Source: Dermatemys mawii (Eukaryota; Chordata; Testudines; Dermatemydidae). Taken from it: DNA of 64,000 nucleotides. Below, in pieces: positions 1-11,404 of this stretch. Below the pieces are notes generated by a model, which ran no database searches, was not told where the DNA came from, and saw only the letters and a list, made by a program, of their open reading frames with translations. Location of the stretch: assembly GCA_007922305.1 (NCBI GenBank), contig ML677472.1:749814-813813 (forward strand), read 5' to 3'. The stretch's first letter is position 1, and every line of letters starts with the position of its first letter. A program made the position numbers and the translations under genes.

Positions 1-95
1 CAGGCTGCACACAGTGCCCCACCTGCCCTGGAGAAATACCTCTACATACCCTGCACAGGGGCCTTGGTCACCTACCAGGCGCACACCAGAGATAT
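1..95 (-). CDS. Partial exon: group B SRCR domain (N-terminal part, cut by window edge)
   Basis: Read on the minus strand, a polypyrimidine tract ending in TGCAG (100-96) is followed by an open frame entered in phase 1. It encodes the start of a scavenger receptor cysteine-rich domain, with VRLVGDQGPCAGYVEVF and then GRWGTVCSL, the signature opening of the family. The exon runs off the window at base 1. It lies 535 bases downstream of the complete SRCR exon at 631-948 and shares its phase, so the two are consecutive domains of one multi-SRCR protein. Group B SRCR proteins are secreted or membrane receptors (CD163, WC1, DMBT1 and SCART types). Which member this is cannot be told from two domains. 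Confidence 0.85.
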
Positions 96-630
96 CTGCA
101 GGAGAAAGGGCAAGGTTGAGGAGAGGTACTGCAGATTGAGACTGGCTCTGGCTCAGAGTAGGGAGCAGCTGCAGTGTTTTCTCCACGGGAAGTTAGAGAT
201 CTGGACTGTGAATTGAGCCCAGGTCTCCAACAGGATGACAAAGAGTGCTAGCCTCTAGGAGGCAACCAACTCAGCCTCTAAGCTCTCCCAACACCTGCTG
301 CAGCAGTAGAACAGCAAGAGGCTAGAATTGCTAAATGAATCTGGATCTCCCATAAGGCAGCTCAGAGTGCCCAACTCTAGGTCCCCCAGGCCCATCTGCT
401 TTGGCAATCCCAACCTCCATTGGCCCTGGCCAGGGAAAGCAAGAGACCTGGCCCAGGTGACCCAAATCTGTGTCTCCTGCATGGCAGTGCAGCACTCTAA
501 CCCCATAGGAGTTAACAGACTCAGCCTCCACAGCACACCTGGCTCCTGGAGAGTTAGCAAGTTGGAAGTGGAATTGTCTCTTGGTTGCCTGCACTAAATC
601 ATATGAGTTAATAGCAACGAATGGAGTTAC
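96..630 (-). other. Intron between two SRCR exons
   Basis: On the minus strand the intron starts with the donor GTAACT right after base 631 and ends with the acceptor CTTTCTCCTGCAG at 96. It is 535 bases long and phase 1. The short open frames across 255-597 have no recognisable domain and are treated as chance. I see no RNA gene in it. Confidence 0.75.
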
Positions 631-948
631 CTGATCCTGAGCATATTACTCCAACATCCTGAGCATGACTGCAGGACCCCTGCCCCATCCCATGGCTCAG
701 ACACTGTGAAAGATTTTGCTCAGTACCACGGCAGAATGTGGCCTCCAGCCACACAGGACCAAAGCCTGGTCCAAAGCTGAACCATGGAGATTCCAATGCA
801 GATCCACACCCCAGCTGTTTACACACCACCGCAGAGTCATGAGCATCCCAGTACTTATCACACACTGTGCCCCACGTGGCTTCATGTAGCACCTCCAACC
901 GCCCAGCGCAGGGGTTGTCCCCACCTACCAGTCGTACAGCAGAAATAC
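631..948 (-). CDS. Complete group B SRCR domain exon
   Basis: The exon is 318 bases (106 codons). It is preceded by the acceptor CTTCTCTTCCCATAG and followed by the donor GTAACT, and both ends are phase 1, so it can be duplicated or skipped without a frameshift. The protein carries VRLVGGDNPCAGRLEV, WGTVCDKYW, VVCKQLGCGSA, WLEATFCRGTE, LSQC and DVGVICS. There are eight cysteines at the positions of group B SRCR domains, and a single exon per domain is the group B arrangement (group A domains are split over two exons). Eight cysteines predict four disulfides in an extracellular ligand-binding module. No signal peptide or membrane exon is in the window, so the gene extends beyond the left edge and possibly to the right. 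Confidence 0.93.
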
Positions 949-1178
949 CTATGGGAAGAGAAGCAATAAGAGGAGTCAATGTACTCCTCCCCAAGGGCTG
1001 AAATTCTCACACTCACCAATGTACCAGTAACTTATCAGTTTATACATAGGTGACCTAAACTGAAGTAGTTCTCAGGGCTGGCAGCCACCTTTCCTCATTC
1101 CCTTACTGTCTGCTGCCACTATGTGATCACTTGGTGTCTTGCACTCCCATCCTTTTATGCTCACACACATCTCAAACT
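949..1178. other. Non-coding stretch 5' of the SRCR exon
   Basis: This is intron or upstream sequence of the SRCR gene. A GTGAGT-like donor can be read on the minus strand near 1005-1015, but the sequence before it shows no recognisable protein domain, so no exon is called. Confidence 0.4.
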
Positions 1179-1369
1179 ATTGCACCATGCTCCAGTGGCT
1201 AGGGCACAAAACTGGTGGTCAGGAGACCTCAATTCCATTCCCATCACTGTGTGATTTTTGGGCAAATCACTTAACCTCTCTATGCATCTGGAACATGGGA
1301 ATAACTATGTTTATCCACTACTACTACTGTAAAGTGTTTTGAAATTAAGTAAAACATCTCTTGTATAAA
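1179..1369 (+). repeat. MIR/CORE-type SINE, left part (split by a hAT insertion)
   Basis: The stretch contains the hallmark GGGCAAATCACTTAACCTCT of the MIR/CORE-SINE superfamily, then the usual variable part and the AAAGTGTTTTGAAA section. It breaks off at about 1369. Its ATTATTAATTATTA-like tail resumes after 3877, so the transposon at 1370-3876 landed inside it. Confidence 0.7.
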
Positions 1370-1762
1370 TAGGGCTCTCGATTAACCACAGTTAACTTAT
1401 GCAATTAATTAAAAAAAAATAATCGTGATAAAAAAATTAATCATGATTAATCACAGTTTTAATCACACTATTAAATAATAGAATGCCAATTGAAATTTAC
1501 TAAATATTTTGGATGTTTTTCTACATTTTCATATATATTGTATTCTGTGTTGTGATTGAAATCAAAATGTATATTATTTTGATTATAAATATTTGCACTG
1601 TAGAAATGATAAACAAAATAAATAATTTTTTTCAATTCACCTCACACAAGTAATGTAGTGCAATCTCTTTATTATGAAAGTGCAACTTACAAATGTAGAT
1701 TTTTTTTTTGTTACATAACTGCATTCAAAAACAAAACAATGGAAAACTTCAGAGCCTACAAG

Positions 1763-2649
1763 TCATAGAATCATAGAATATCAGGGTTGGAAGGGACCTC
1801 AGGAGGTCATCTAGTCCAACCCACTACTCAAAGCAGGACTAACCCCAACTAAATCATCCCAGCCAGGGCTTTGTCAAGCCTCACCTTAAAAACCTCTAAG
1901 GAAGGAGATTCCACCACCGCCCTAGGTAATCCATTACAGTGCTTCACCAACCTCCTAGTGAAACGTTTTTCCTAATATCCAATCTAAACCTTCCGCACTG
2001 CAATTTGAGACCATTACTCCTTGTTCTGTAATCTTGTACCACTGAGAACAGTCTAGATCAGGGGTCAGCAACCGTTCAGAAGTGGTGTGCCGAGACTTCA
2101 TTTATTCATTCTAATTTAAAGTTTCGCGTGCCGGTAATACATTTTAACAGTCTTAGAAGGTCTCTTTCTATAGGTCTATAATATATAACTACACTATTGT
2201 TGTATGTAAAGTAAATAAAATGTTTAAGAAGCTTCATTTAAAATTAAATTAAAATTAAATTAAAATGCAAAGCCCCCCAGATCGGTGGCCAGGACCCGGG
2301 CAGTGTGAGTGCTGCTGAAAATCAGCTCGCGTGCCGCCTTTGGCACCCGTGCCATAGGTTGCCTACCCCTGGTCTAGATCCATCCTCTTTGGAACTGCCT
2401 TTCAGGTAGTTGAAAGCAGCTATCAAATCTCCCCTCAGTCTTCTCTTCCATAGACTAAACAATCCCAGTTCCCCCAGCCTCTCCTCTTAAGTCATGTGCT
2501 CCAGGCCCCTAATCATTTTTGTTGCCCTCCGCTGGACTCTTTCCAATTTTTCCACATCCTTCTTGTAGTGTGGGCCCCAAAACTGGACACAGTACTCCAG
2601 ATGAGGCCTCACCAATGTCGAATAGAGGGGAACGATCACGTCCATCGAT
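1763..2649 (-). repeat. CR1 LINE 3' fragment, minus strand, interrupted by a hAT MITE
   Basis: It begins with the typical CR1 3' terminus (TCATAGAATCATAGAATATC, read on plus), continues through the conserved 3' UTR and the end of the reverse transcriptase ORF, and stops near 2649 where the fold-back hAT arm resumes (ACTCAGTCCTACTTCTTG). It is split at 2059-2371 by a younger MITE. Heavily 5'-truncated, with no coding capacity. Confidence 0.88.
2059..2371. mobile_element. hAT-type MITE, 313 bp, perfect 8-bp target duplication
   Basis: The termini are CAGGGGTCAGCAACC and GGTTGCCTACCCCTG, near-perfect inverted repeats of the hAT/Charlie type. The 8-bp duplication GTCTAGAT is at 2051-2058 and 2372-2379. 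The CR1 sequence joins cleanly once the element is removed. It has no coding capacity and would have been moved by a hAT transposase in trans. Confidence 0.92.
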
Positions 2650-2867
2650 CACTCAGTCCTACTTCTTGTTGAGCCAATCGCTAAGATAAACAAGTTTGTT
2701 TATATTTACAGGAGATAATGCTGCCTGCTTCTGATTTACAATGTCACCAGAAAGTGAGAACAGGCATTTGCATGGCACTTTTGTAAATATTTACATGCCA
2801 GATATGCTAAACATTTGTATATACCTACATGTATCGGCCACCATTCCAGAGGACATGCTTCCATGCT

Positions 2868-3565
2868 GAAGATGCTCATTAAAAAAATAATACATTAATT
2901 AAATGTGTGATTGAACTTCTTGGAGGACAACTGTATGTCCATTGCTCTATTTTACATGCATTCTGCCATATCTTTCATGTTATAGCAATCTCAGATGATG
3001 ACCCAGCATGTTATTTATTTTAAGAACAGTTTCACTTCAGATTTGACAAAACGCAAAGAAGATGCCAAGGTGAGATTTCTAGAGATAGAGCACTTGACTC
3101 AAGATTTGAAAAGTGCCTTCCAAAATCTGAGTGGGACAAGGTGTGCAACATGCTTTCAGAATTCTTAAAAGAGCAAAACTCCAGTGTGGAAACTATGGAA
3201 CCCAAACCACCAAAAAAAGAAAATCCACCTTTTGCTGGTGGCATCTGATTTAGATAATGAACATGAATATGCCTCAGTCCATACTCCTTTGGTAAGTTAC
3301 TGAGCAGACTCCCTCATTGCATGTACTCATATCCCCTGGATGGTGATTGAAACATGAAGAGACATATGAATCTTTAGCATATCTGGCACGTGAATATCTT
3401 GCGACGCCGGCTACTACAGTGCCATGAGAATGCTTGTTTTCACTTTCAGGTGACATTGTAAACAAGAAGCTAGGCAGCCTTATCTCCTACAAATGTAAAC
3501 AAACTTGTTTGTCTGAGCAACTGGCTGAACAAGGAGCAAGACTGAGTGGACTTGCAGACTCTAAA
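2868..3565 (+). pseudogene. hAT transposase, C-terminal (hATC) remnant
   Basis: The plus-strand frames show SDLTKRKEDAKVRFLEIEHL, then a run of prolines and lysines, then MFSLSGDIVNKK near 3434-3469. This is the order and wording of the C-terminal half of a hAT transposase, ending in the hATC dimerisation block. Several stops and frame changes break it. No N-terminal BED finger or catalytic core is present because that half has been replaced by the inverted copy of the 3' end. Confidence 0.7.
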
Positions 3566-3876
3566 ATTGTACATTGTTTTATTTTTGAATGCAGGTTTTT
3601 TTACATAATTCTACATTTGTAAGTTCAACTTTAATGATAAAGACACTACTTGTATTAGGTGAATTGAAAAATAGAATTTCTTTTGTTTTTTTACAGAGAA
3701 AATACTTGTAATCAAAAATAAATATAAAGTGAACACTGTACACTTTGTATTCTGTGTTGTAATTGAAAGCAATATATGTGAAAATGTAGAAAACATCAAA
3801 AATATTTAAGAGATATTCTGGTATTGTTTAATAATGTGATTAATCACACCATAATTTTTAATCACTTAACAGCCCT

Positions 3877-4480
3877 TGTGCAAAGTATTATTAATTATTA
3901 TGTGACCAGTATGTGAGATTAAATGTGGTAGTGAGAATCTAATATGCAGAGAAAGAATTCTCTCTCACAGATCAGTGAGATGAAAAGAAAAGCATTTTAG
4001 CCAAATGGTTTCTCAAATCAGGCTTTTCAGTATCCATTGGGTTTGCTGTGCTGGGCATTTTCCAGAAACTGAACTACAAATACGAGAGCCAGAATCTGCA
4101 CAAAATAAACCCTTCCCTAAAGTCAGTTAAACTTTAAAATTACCATCCCAAAAAATAATACACAAAAATAAAATAAAAGGAGGAGTATATTATTTCATTT
4201 CTGTCAAAAGTAGTCTCCCTTTCATATCCTTTTTCTTTTTCCTGGCTGACCAGACACGTAGGGCAAGAACCCATATAACCAGAACATTTTAAATTTACAA
4301 CAAGTATTCTAATTTCCGACGTAATGTGGTAAAAGGCATCTAAACCAAGAAAGGAGATAGCTATTTGTTTCTTGGGTGCAGTACAGGTTACAAGACAATA
4401 AATAGCGTGGTAAGTCTTCAACTTGGCCAGACCTAAATGGACAAAGACAATTCTCTCTCTCAGTGCCAGCACTCCTCCCT
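3877..4480. other. MIR tail, then unassigned AT-rich sequence
   Basis: The first 25 bases or so are the ATTATTAATTATTA tail of the MIR that starts at 1179. In the remainder I recognise no gene or repeat. Confidence 0.4.
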
Positions 4481-4499
4481 TCCAAACTGTCTATCTGCT

Positions 4500-6000
4500 T
4501 AGTTTGAAGGCCCTGTTTAACATACTGTTGTTCAAAATGTCCAAATTTTTCTCATAACTATGGATATTCGTTAAGTGAGAAAACCTAGGCGACATATCTG
4601 TTGTATGAACAAATGTCTCATCCAGTTGTTTGCAGGCATCTTTTGGTCTGAGCTTAATTAAAGTTACCACACTTTTGCCAACAGTACTAAGTCTAGTTCT
4701 GAAAAGCCCAAAGAATGGAGGGAACAGTGAATTTGAAAACAGCCAAGCAAACTTTAGAATATGTATCTTCTTGAGCTGTTTCTCGAGACATAAATTCTGA
4801 GGACACTGTCAATTCATTTGATGAATACAGAGCTAATAATTAATATAAAGGCTTTGGTCAAAATAGCACATTCCCCTACCTTTGCCCTGAGTAAAGCACC
4901 AGTGGTGTAATTTGGAGCATTTTCTTTAAAATGCTGTTTTGCTCCACCCTGACTCCCTAATACTCTTCCAACCCCAAATTTCCATGTACTTGGGCACAGA
5001 CTTTAGCCATGAAAACTCTACAACTGGAGTTATTAGATTTGCCCCCATAGACCTGAGTGAAACATAGCATTGCTTGTATAGAATTTAAGGCTTTCGTCTT
5101 TACACCATCTCTATGTTTGTCCAATTAACCATCATGAAAAATTTGGCTCTGCAGGGCTCTCAGAAGATAAAATAGCCTAGCTGGTATACTAGCCCTTGTA
5201 ATTTCTCCCAGAGATGACTTCTCTCAATAGAATCCAAAGCCAATTTCAGGTCAACAAAAGATGCATAATATTTTCCCTGCTTGAAGGAACAATATTTGTG
5301 AACCAATGAGAGGACAAAGCAGTTAGAAATGATAGAGCTGTCTTTCAGGTGTGTTCCTTATCAAATAGCCTGCTTATTCCTTGCAAATAAATTACAGTTC
5401 TCTGCCCAATACTCTACTCACCCCTAGGAGATATCTGGTGTAAATTTAAAAAACTATGTGTAAGAGGCTAACTGACAGTAATTCCCAGGATCATTTCTGT
5501 CACAGTTTTTATAAAGTGGAAAAATAAAACCCATGGACCAATCTGAGGAGAAAAATCCTGTATTATTTATATTAATAAAAAGTTTTGCCCACCAATCACT
5601 ATTGTCTGTACAACTTCTTCTGGGATGAAATTTTCTTCCGGTCTTGTCAAAGCGCATTGCCACCAACTTCCAAAACAGAGATGAACTTTGTTCTGTGATC
5701 GCAAATTCAAGTTACTTCCAATTCTGGGTATTCCAATTTTTCCTTATTCAGCATTTTTTAATATTCCCTTCTAAGGATAAACTAATTTCCTAATAGAAAC
5801 TGGGAAATTTCTGGAAGCCTTTGTCATGATCTGAAGCTGTTCCTGACTATTGTAGCCATCGGAATCATGCCAGATTCTTTTATCTTTTAAAAGATAAAAA
5901 TAAAACTTTTTGGTGGTAGGGTCATCCTGTAATTTTTTAACAATCTTAGTAAATACTGTATGAACTGGTTCTGGATCACTAAGGTCCAAAAGATAGTTCT
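4500..6000 (-). repeat. Old LINE remnant with reverse transcriptase fragments, minus strand
   Basis: Minus-strand frames carry a decayed reverse transcriptase. 5454-5666 encodes DWSMGFIFPLYKNCDRNDPG, the conserved box that begins many LINE RT domains. About 5130-5370 carries a later RT block with VDLKLALDSIERSHLWEKL. 5771-5989 is a less conserved upstream part. Many stops separate them. The family (L2-, CR1- or RTE-like) is not clear, and the outer boundaries are approximate. Confidence 0.6.
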
Positions 6001-6044
6001 TAAAACCAACAAATCACTGGATGTGAGTTTCTTTCTGATTTTAG

Positions 6045-6955
6045 ATTTAACTTCATCAATGATTTAGAATAGATAATGGCATAGAGTTATACTTATGCTT
6101 AGTTATAAAGTTTGCAGACAATACCAAGCTGGAAGGGGTTGCAAGTGCTTTGGAGAATAGGATTAAAATTCAAAATGATCTGGACAAACTGGAGAAATGG
6201 TCTGAAGTAAACAGGATGAAATTCAATAAGGACAAATGCAAAGTACTCCACTTAGGAAGGAACACTCAGTTGCATACATACAAAATGGGAAATTGCTGCC
6301 TAGGAAGCAGTACAGTAGAAAGGGTTCTGGGGGTCAGAGTGGATCACAAGCTAAACATGAGTGAACAGTGTAACACTGTTGCAAAAAAAGCAAACATCAT
6401 TTTGGGATGTATTAGCAAGAGTACTGTAAGCAAGACACGAGAAGTAATTCTTCCACTCTGTTCCACACTCATTAGGACTCAACTGGAGTATTGGTCTCCT
6501 TCTGGGCACCACATTTCAGGAAAGATGTGAACAAATTGGAGAAAGTCCAGAGAAGAGCAACAAAAATGATTAAAGGTCTAGAAAACATTACCTATGAGGG
6601 GAGATTGAAAACACTGGGTTTGTTTAGTCTGGAAAAAAGATGACTGAGAGGGGACGTGATAACAGTTTCAAGTACATAAAAATTTGTTACAAGGATGAGG
6701 GAGAAAAATTGTTCTTAACCTCTGAGGATGGGACAAGAAGCAATTGGCTTAAATTGCAGCAAAACCAGTTTAGGTTGGACATTAGAAAAAATTCCTAACT
6801 GTGAGGGTGGTTAAGCACTGGAATAAATTGCCTAGGGAGGTTGTAGAATCTCCATCATCAGGAATTTTTGGATAATACTTAGTCCTGCCTTGAGTGAAGG
6901 GGACTGGATTAGATGACCTTTCAAGGTCCTTTCCAGTTCTATGATTCTGTGATTC
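6045..6955 (+). repeat. CR1 LINE, 5'-truncated, plus strand
   Basis: It starts at the catalytic RT box (KFADNTKLEG at about 6108-6137, an FADD-type motif with the second aspartate lost). It then follows the ORF2 C-terminal part (ENRIKIQNDLDKLEKW..., 6150-6530) and the CR1 3' UTR, to the terminal TTCTATGATTCTGTGATTCT at about 6955. A stop truncates the frame at 6530. Divergence from the other CR1 copies in the window looks high. Confidence 0.9.
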
Positions 6956-8527
6956 TAATGGATTCCATTTAATTCACCTTGAGTTTACAGTTTCAGAATT
7001 AGGAGTCAGACACAATCTGCCAGCAGTTGTCTGGTAAAAAATTGTCAGAGGATAAGGGTTGATGATTGCAGTCGGATTTAAAAACCACTAAAAGTAAGAG
7101 GAAACGACCATCTTAAAATTGTAACTGTTATATAATCCATCACATTATCCTCTCCATAAGAGGAAAGGCAACAAAAACTCAAATCCTAATGATTATTAAT
7201 GATGTGGCCATTTTAAAAAGTAACAAATTGAGTCTTTACAAAATAATATCCTAAAAAAATTCTTTCCAATTTTCCACACAGTTTCTGGACCCCTGCACAT
7301 TCCCTGCTATTTAAAGGTCAAAATATCAAAAGCAATTAGAATTGAGTGAATAAGGAAACAGAACCTTAGTGAATGTATCTTTGTTTTCAATAAAAAGCTT
7401 AATAGGGCAGTTCAGTGTTCTCACTGGAGTATGTCCAGTAATGTTAATTGTGAAATGTTTTTTCCCTATGAACTTTCTTATTACAATTCTTTTTTAAATT
7501 TGCTGCAACATTTTTTGAGTTTTCAACAAAGTTCCAAAACTGACATTTTCTTGGTTTCAAGCAACCAGAGTTGATTTAAAATTAACTAAAATAAACCACT
7601 TTTAAACTGAAATAAGAGCCCTTTGCACCGGTTTAACTACACCATATGTTAACTTAAACCCAGGCAGCTTTCTCATGCAGACAAGGCATGAGACACATTC
7701 TAAATGGACACATTTCCCACCCAATGAGAATTTTTTATCCTAAAATGATAACTCCTCCCTTTCTGAAAGGAAACCAGAAAAGTCAACATGCTTCCCCAGT
7801 AAACACAGTACCATCTGCGTTCAGTGAAACTGGCTGATCAGAGCTGCAGACTCACCCTCTGCCATGAGGTTCCCATCAGAGAGAAGGTAGAGTAGGAGGA
7901 ATCTCAAGGTGGATATCATTATCCAAATTAATTCTTCACAGTACCCCAAGAGAAGAGATGTGTGAGCAGGGGACTCCGGACCACTGTTAATGCGGCTTAT
8001 ATCACCTCTGCAGAGTGCGAGTACTTGACACTCTCTTAACTTCCTGACATTCAGCTCTGCAGTCACCCCCAATGTAGTGGCTTGTGACCACAGCCAATGT
8101 CTCATGCAAAACGTTGGCTATCGGAAGTAATTTGACTTATTGTCATCTGGCTCTGTGGTCAGCCTTCAGCCTGGGGTCCTTAGGCTGCTGTCAGAGATAC
8201 TGGAAACTTAGCAATAGAAGTTACTACTAATAATTATAATAACTGGTGTCTCTGTAGCACCTATGAACCTCAAATAACTTTACAGGCATTATTGAATTTA
8301 CCTCTAATGGGGCTTGATTCTGCCCTCACACTGTGGGAAATCAGGACTGACACAATGGCATTACACTGGTGTAAAATTAGTAGCCTCCATGCTTTGAAGC
8401 AGGGATTTGAAAGAAGGTAGCAGGAAAGGGGGGATGGGGTCAATATAATGAAAAGGATTTGCTTTTTGCTAGCCCTGTGAAAATCCACCCAAATTAAACA
8501 CCTCTGGAAACCACCATTTGCACATGT
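6956..8527. other. Intergenic stretch, nothing recognised
   Basis: No convincing gene, RNA or repeat family was recognised. Open frames at 7821-8105 and 8270-8488 (minus) lack domains and look like chance. Confidence 0.4.
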
Positions 8528-8533
8528 GGTTTC

Positions 8534-8816
8534 TTAGGGTTTGTCTACACAGCTTACAGAAGCGAGCCTCGCAGCCTGGATTGACTGACTTGGGCTAGCA
8601 AGGCTCATGCTAGTGCTCTAAAAATAGCTGTGTAGAAAGCACTTTGAAGTTGTGGTTTGGGCTGCGGCTCAGGCTCTGAAGCCTAGGAACAGGGGTTTGG
8701 CTTCAGAGCCCAAACTCCAACCTGGCCTGCAACTTCAAAGCACTGTCTTCACAGCTATTTTTAGAAGTAGTGTGAACCCCATCAGCCCGCGTCTGTCATC
8801 CTGGGCTGGGAGGCTC
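8534..8816. mobile_element. Hairpin MITE, truncated at its right end
   Basis: It starts with GGGTTTGTCTACACAGC, a common terminus of turtle palindromic MITEs. The interior folds back on itself: AGCACTTTGAAGTTGTGG and GGCTCTGAAGCC on the left pair with GGCTTCAGAGCC and CAACTTCAAAGCACT on the right, and the outer AAAATAGCTGTG pairs with CACAGCTATTTTTA. The expected right terminus (GTGTAGACA...) is absent, so the copy is incomplete. Confidence 0.7.
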
Positions 8817-8819
8817 ACT

Positions 8820-9615
8820 CCAGCTGAGTAGAGACTGGCAACATTCTTGTCCAAAACTTTTTAACCTTCCTCCCCACCAGAGTCACTAAGCATGCTTTAG
8901 CCTGTGGCTGAGCAGGACTTTTCCTGCAACTGGTCCTCCTGGCTTCTGTGGCTGCTGTGGGGCTAGATTCTGAGATGGAGACCAGGGATTCTGTCTCTGC
9001 TGTACACTCGGTGACCCCCTTCTGGCATCCTGGCAGTGAGGAAGAGAAGGAGGAAGGAACAGGATTGAAATGCAGAGGGGTTAGCACAGGTCTCGGGCGG
9101 GAGGAGAAGCTGTGGGGGGATAGCGGGGGATCAAGGCATTTTATAGTAGGGACAGATATAGAGGGGGATAGAAACAAAGACAGCAGGAACAGAAGGGGGC
9201 ATATGTATCTTCCTGTAAATGGCTCATCCCATTGTTATTTTCCTGTGTTAACGGACTCCTCACACACACTGTGTCCAGTTGGCTGATTCTCCTTTTTCTT
9301 GTTCCTGCAGCCCTGTTGAAATTTATTCATCAAAACCTTTTTGGTCAAAAACAGCTTTTCAACAGAAAGGAAAATTTTATATTTTGAAGAATTGTGTTTT
9401 TGTCAGAATGTTTAATGGAAAAAAGGCATTTCCCAACCAGCTCTACCCTGCTGCAAAACTAGGAAGACATCCCAGAGTGCATTGTTCCATGTGGTACCAG
9501 TGCTGTCCTCTGTGCACATCGTGCTCACTATGGGGGATTGTACCCAGATTTTCACAGCATACACTGACACATGCCTTTTTAGACCGTGGGGTGGATGTAG
9601 ACACACAAACATTAT
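8820..9615. other. Intergenic stretch
   Basis: No gene was recognised. An AT-rich patch near 9318-9420 with GTTTT/AAAAC-rich sequence resembles decayed fragments also seen near 46600, 58270 and 62650, possibly one very old repeat. Confidence 0.35.
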
Positions 9616-10930
9616 TTATATATATGGGGAACTTTCCTGGCTTCTGCACTACCCTGGTGAAGTGGGCTAGCGAAAGGATCTGAGTCCTTGCTCCCACTTC
9701 CTTTACCCAGAGGCCTCCCTGCCCTTGAGGGCTCCCTTTCCACCCTCCTGTCTGACAGAGTCCTCGTAACCTCGACACGGTTGGGCCCAGGATTCCTGGG
9801 GGGGCTCAACCACCAACCTTGCGGTGGTCACCAAGGACAGGGGCTAGGGTGTCCCCACTCCGGGGTGCTCTCTCTGCACTGGATACTTCCCTGACCCACT
9901 GATCATTACATACGATTTAAAGCAATACAGTTTAAAAAGGAATAAGGAAAAATAGGAAAGGTTAAAGGAAAACACATCACCTGTTTTGTGGCAGGGAACA
10001 TCACAACCAGTGTTTCTGGAGAGTCAGGCAGTTCACAGTCTGTTCCTTGTAGGTCCCAGGCCTCCTTCTCAGGCCCTGGCTGTGCTGCAGGGATGCTATG
10101 GCTTGGACACTTGCTCTGGCGGTGGCCACACACTCTCAGGCTCTAGGTGGCAGGGCCCATCTTCCCAGCATCGCCCCCACACTGTTGGGGCTACCAATCC
10201 TCCTCCAAGTCCGGCCCGCAGGGCCTCCTGGCTGAGGCGTCTCCCTGTGTTGAGCCCACCACCCAGCATCTCCCTCGGTCCCCAGCTGCTCCCCATACCC
10301 AGCTCCAAACTGCTCCAGCCCCAGCTGCACCACTCTGTCTCAGCATGGCTGAGGCTGCTGCTGCTGCTGCTCTGCCTCCAGCTCCCTGGGCTGCTACTCT
10401 GGCTCTGGTTGTTACAACTCCTCTCCAAGGACAGATCTGCTCTGCAGGCTGCTTCTGTGTCTCTAGTCCCAGCGCTGACCTGCTTTGTGTGCTGCTTTTC
10501 TGACTTCTCTGGCTCTGGTTGCTGCTGTTCTGCTACCAGCACAGGGTCTTCTCTCTGTGCTCTGGCTTTGGGGTTGCAGCTCTGCTCCTGGGGCAGGTCT
10601 GCTCTCTCTGGGCTGCTTTTCTACCCTCCTCCCCAGATCTGGCACAGCTCTGATCCCCAGCTTAGCTTGGGCCCCTACTCTCTCCTTAGCTCAGCCCCGC
10701 TCTGTCTAACCCAGGCAATTCCAGCTAACACTTGGAACGGGACCGACCCTGGCTTCCTGACACCCTTGATTAGCCTGCCTGCCCTGTCAATCAGGCTGAC
10801 CTGGAGCAGGGACTGTCAGTCTCAGGGTCCTGATTTCTCATCGACCTTTTCCCTTTTGGTACTGGGAGCTAGAAACCAAAACACCCCCACTGAATTAGTT
10901 AGCAAGGGATAACAGTCCCCTTACACATAG
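9616..10930 (-). repeat. 1.3-kb LTR-like interspersed repeat, copy 1
   Basis: This is the same element as 34143-35344. Shared landmarks are GGCTTCTGCACTACC, ATCTGAGTCCT, CCAGGATTCCTGGGGG, CTAGGGTGTCCCCACTCC, a CTG-rich middle and GGGATAACAGTCCCCTT at the right end. Read on minus it starts near TGTAAGGGGACTGTTATCCC and looks like a solo LTR. The 308-codon leucine-rich frame inside it (9986-10912) comes from the CTG-rich repeat and is not a gene. The left boundary is ragged. Confidence 0.65.
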
Positions 10931-11404
10931 TTAGAAGTGAGAAAAGCTGCTGCTCTGTGAGTGCTGCTTGCTTGCATTTGCTATAACCAGGTCAGATGAG
11001 AATGCCACCGCAGGGTTACTAATGCACATCCATCCTTGTACTGCAAACGACCAGACTACAATTTTGTGTTCCTTTATAACAGAATTCTGAAGGATTCTAG
11101 AGACTGAACTTTGGAAGAATCTCTTGTTCTATGGTTCTGGAGCTCTGCCAGCTCAGAGCTGCAGAGACAGCCTAATATTGTCAATTACTGATTGCATTTT
11201 CTACCGGAGCTGGAGAGGGCAAACTTCCCCCTGAAGCCATCACACTCGCTGAAGAGTATCTCACTCAGCTGGCCCGTGCTTGCCAGGGACAAATCTGCTA
11301 GGACGGAAGAATCCCATGCACTGATACAGGCTGAAAACTGAGTGACTAAGCAACAGTTCTGCAGAAAAGGACCTAGCGGGTTCCTAGTCCTGATGAGAAG
11401 CTGG
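10931..11404. other. Unassigned spacer
   Basis: No gene or known repeat was recognised between the LTR-like element and the CR1. Confidence 0.35.

Larger units (their letters stand above)
1370..3876 (+). mobile_element. Fold-back hAT transposon remnant inside a MIR
   Basis: The ends are AGGGCT at 1371 and AGCCCT at 3871-3876, followed inward by AT-rich inverted sequence (GATTAATCAC...). The flanks TGTATAAA (1362-1369) and TGTGCAAA (3877-3884) match at 6 of 8 bases, as a decayed hAT duplication would. The plus strand from about 2868 to 3560 encodes the C-terminal part of a hAT transposase. The left arm (1370 to about 2868, without the CR1 insert) is an inverted copy of the 3' end (about 3260-3876), so the element is palindromic with arms of about 610 bases. 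Confidence 0.7.

Noticed and set aside
1000..1100. Possible further SRCR or signal-peptide exon before a GTGAGT-like donor on the minus strand
   Set aside because: The sequence before the donor has no SRCR motif or hydrophobic leader.
9986..10912. 308-codon open frame, leucine- and proline-rich
   Set aside because: It lies wholly in a repeat present twice in the window and comes from a CTG-rich tract; the other strand and frames are also open.
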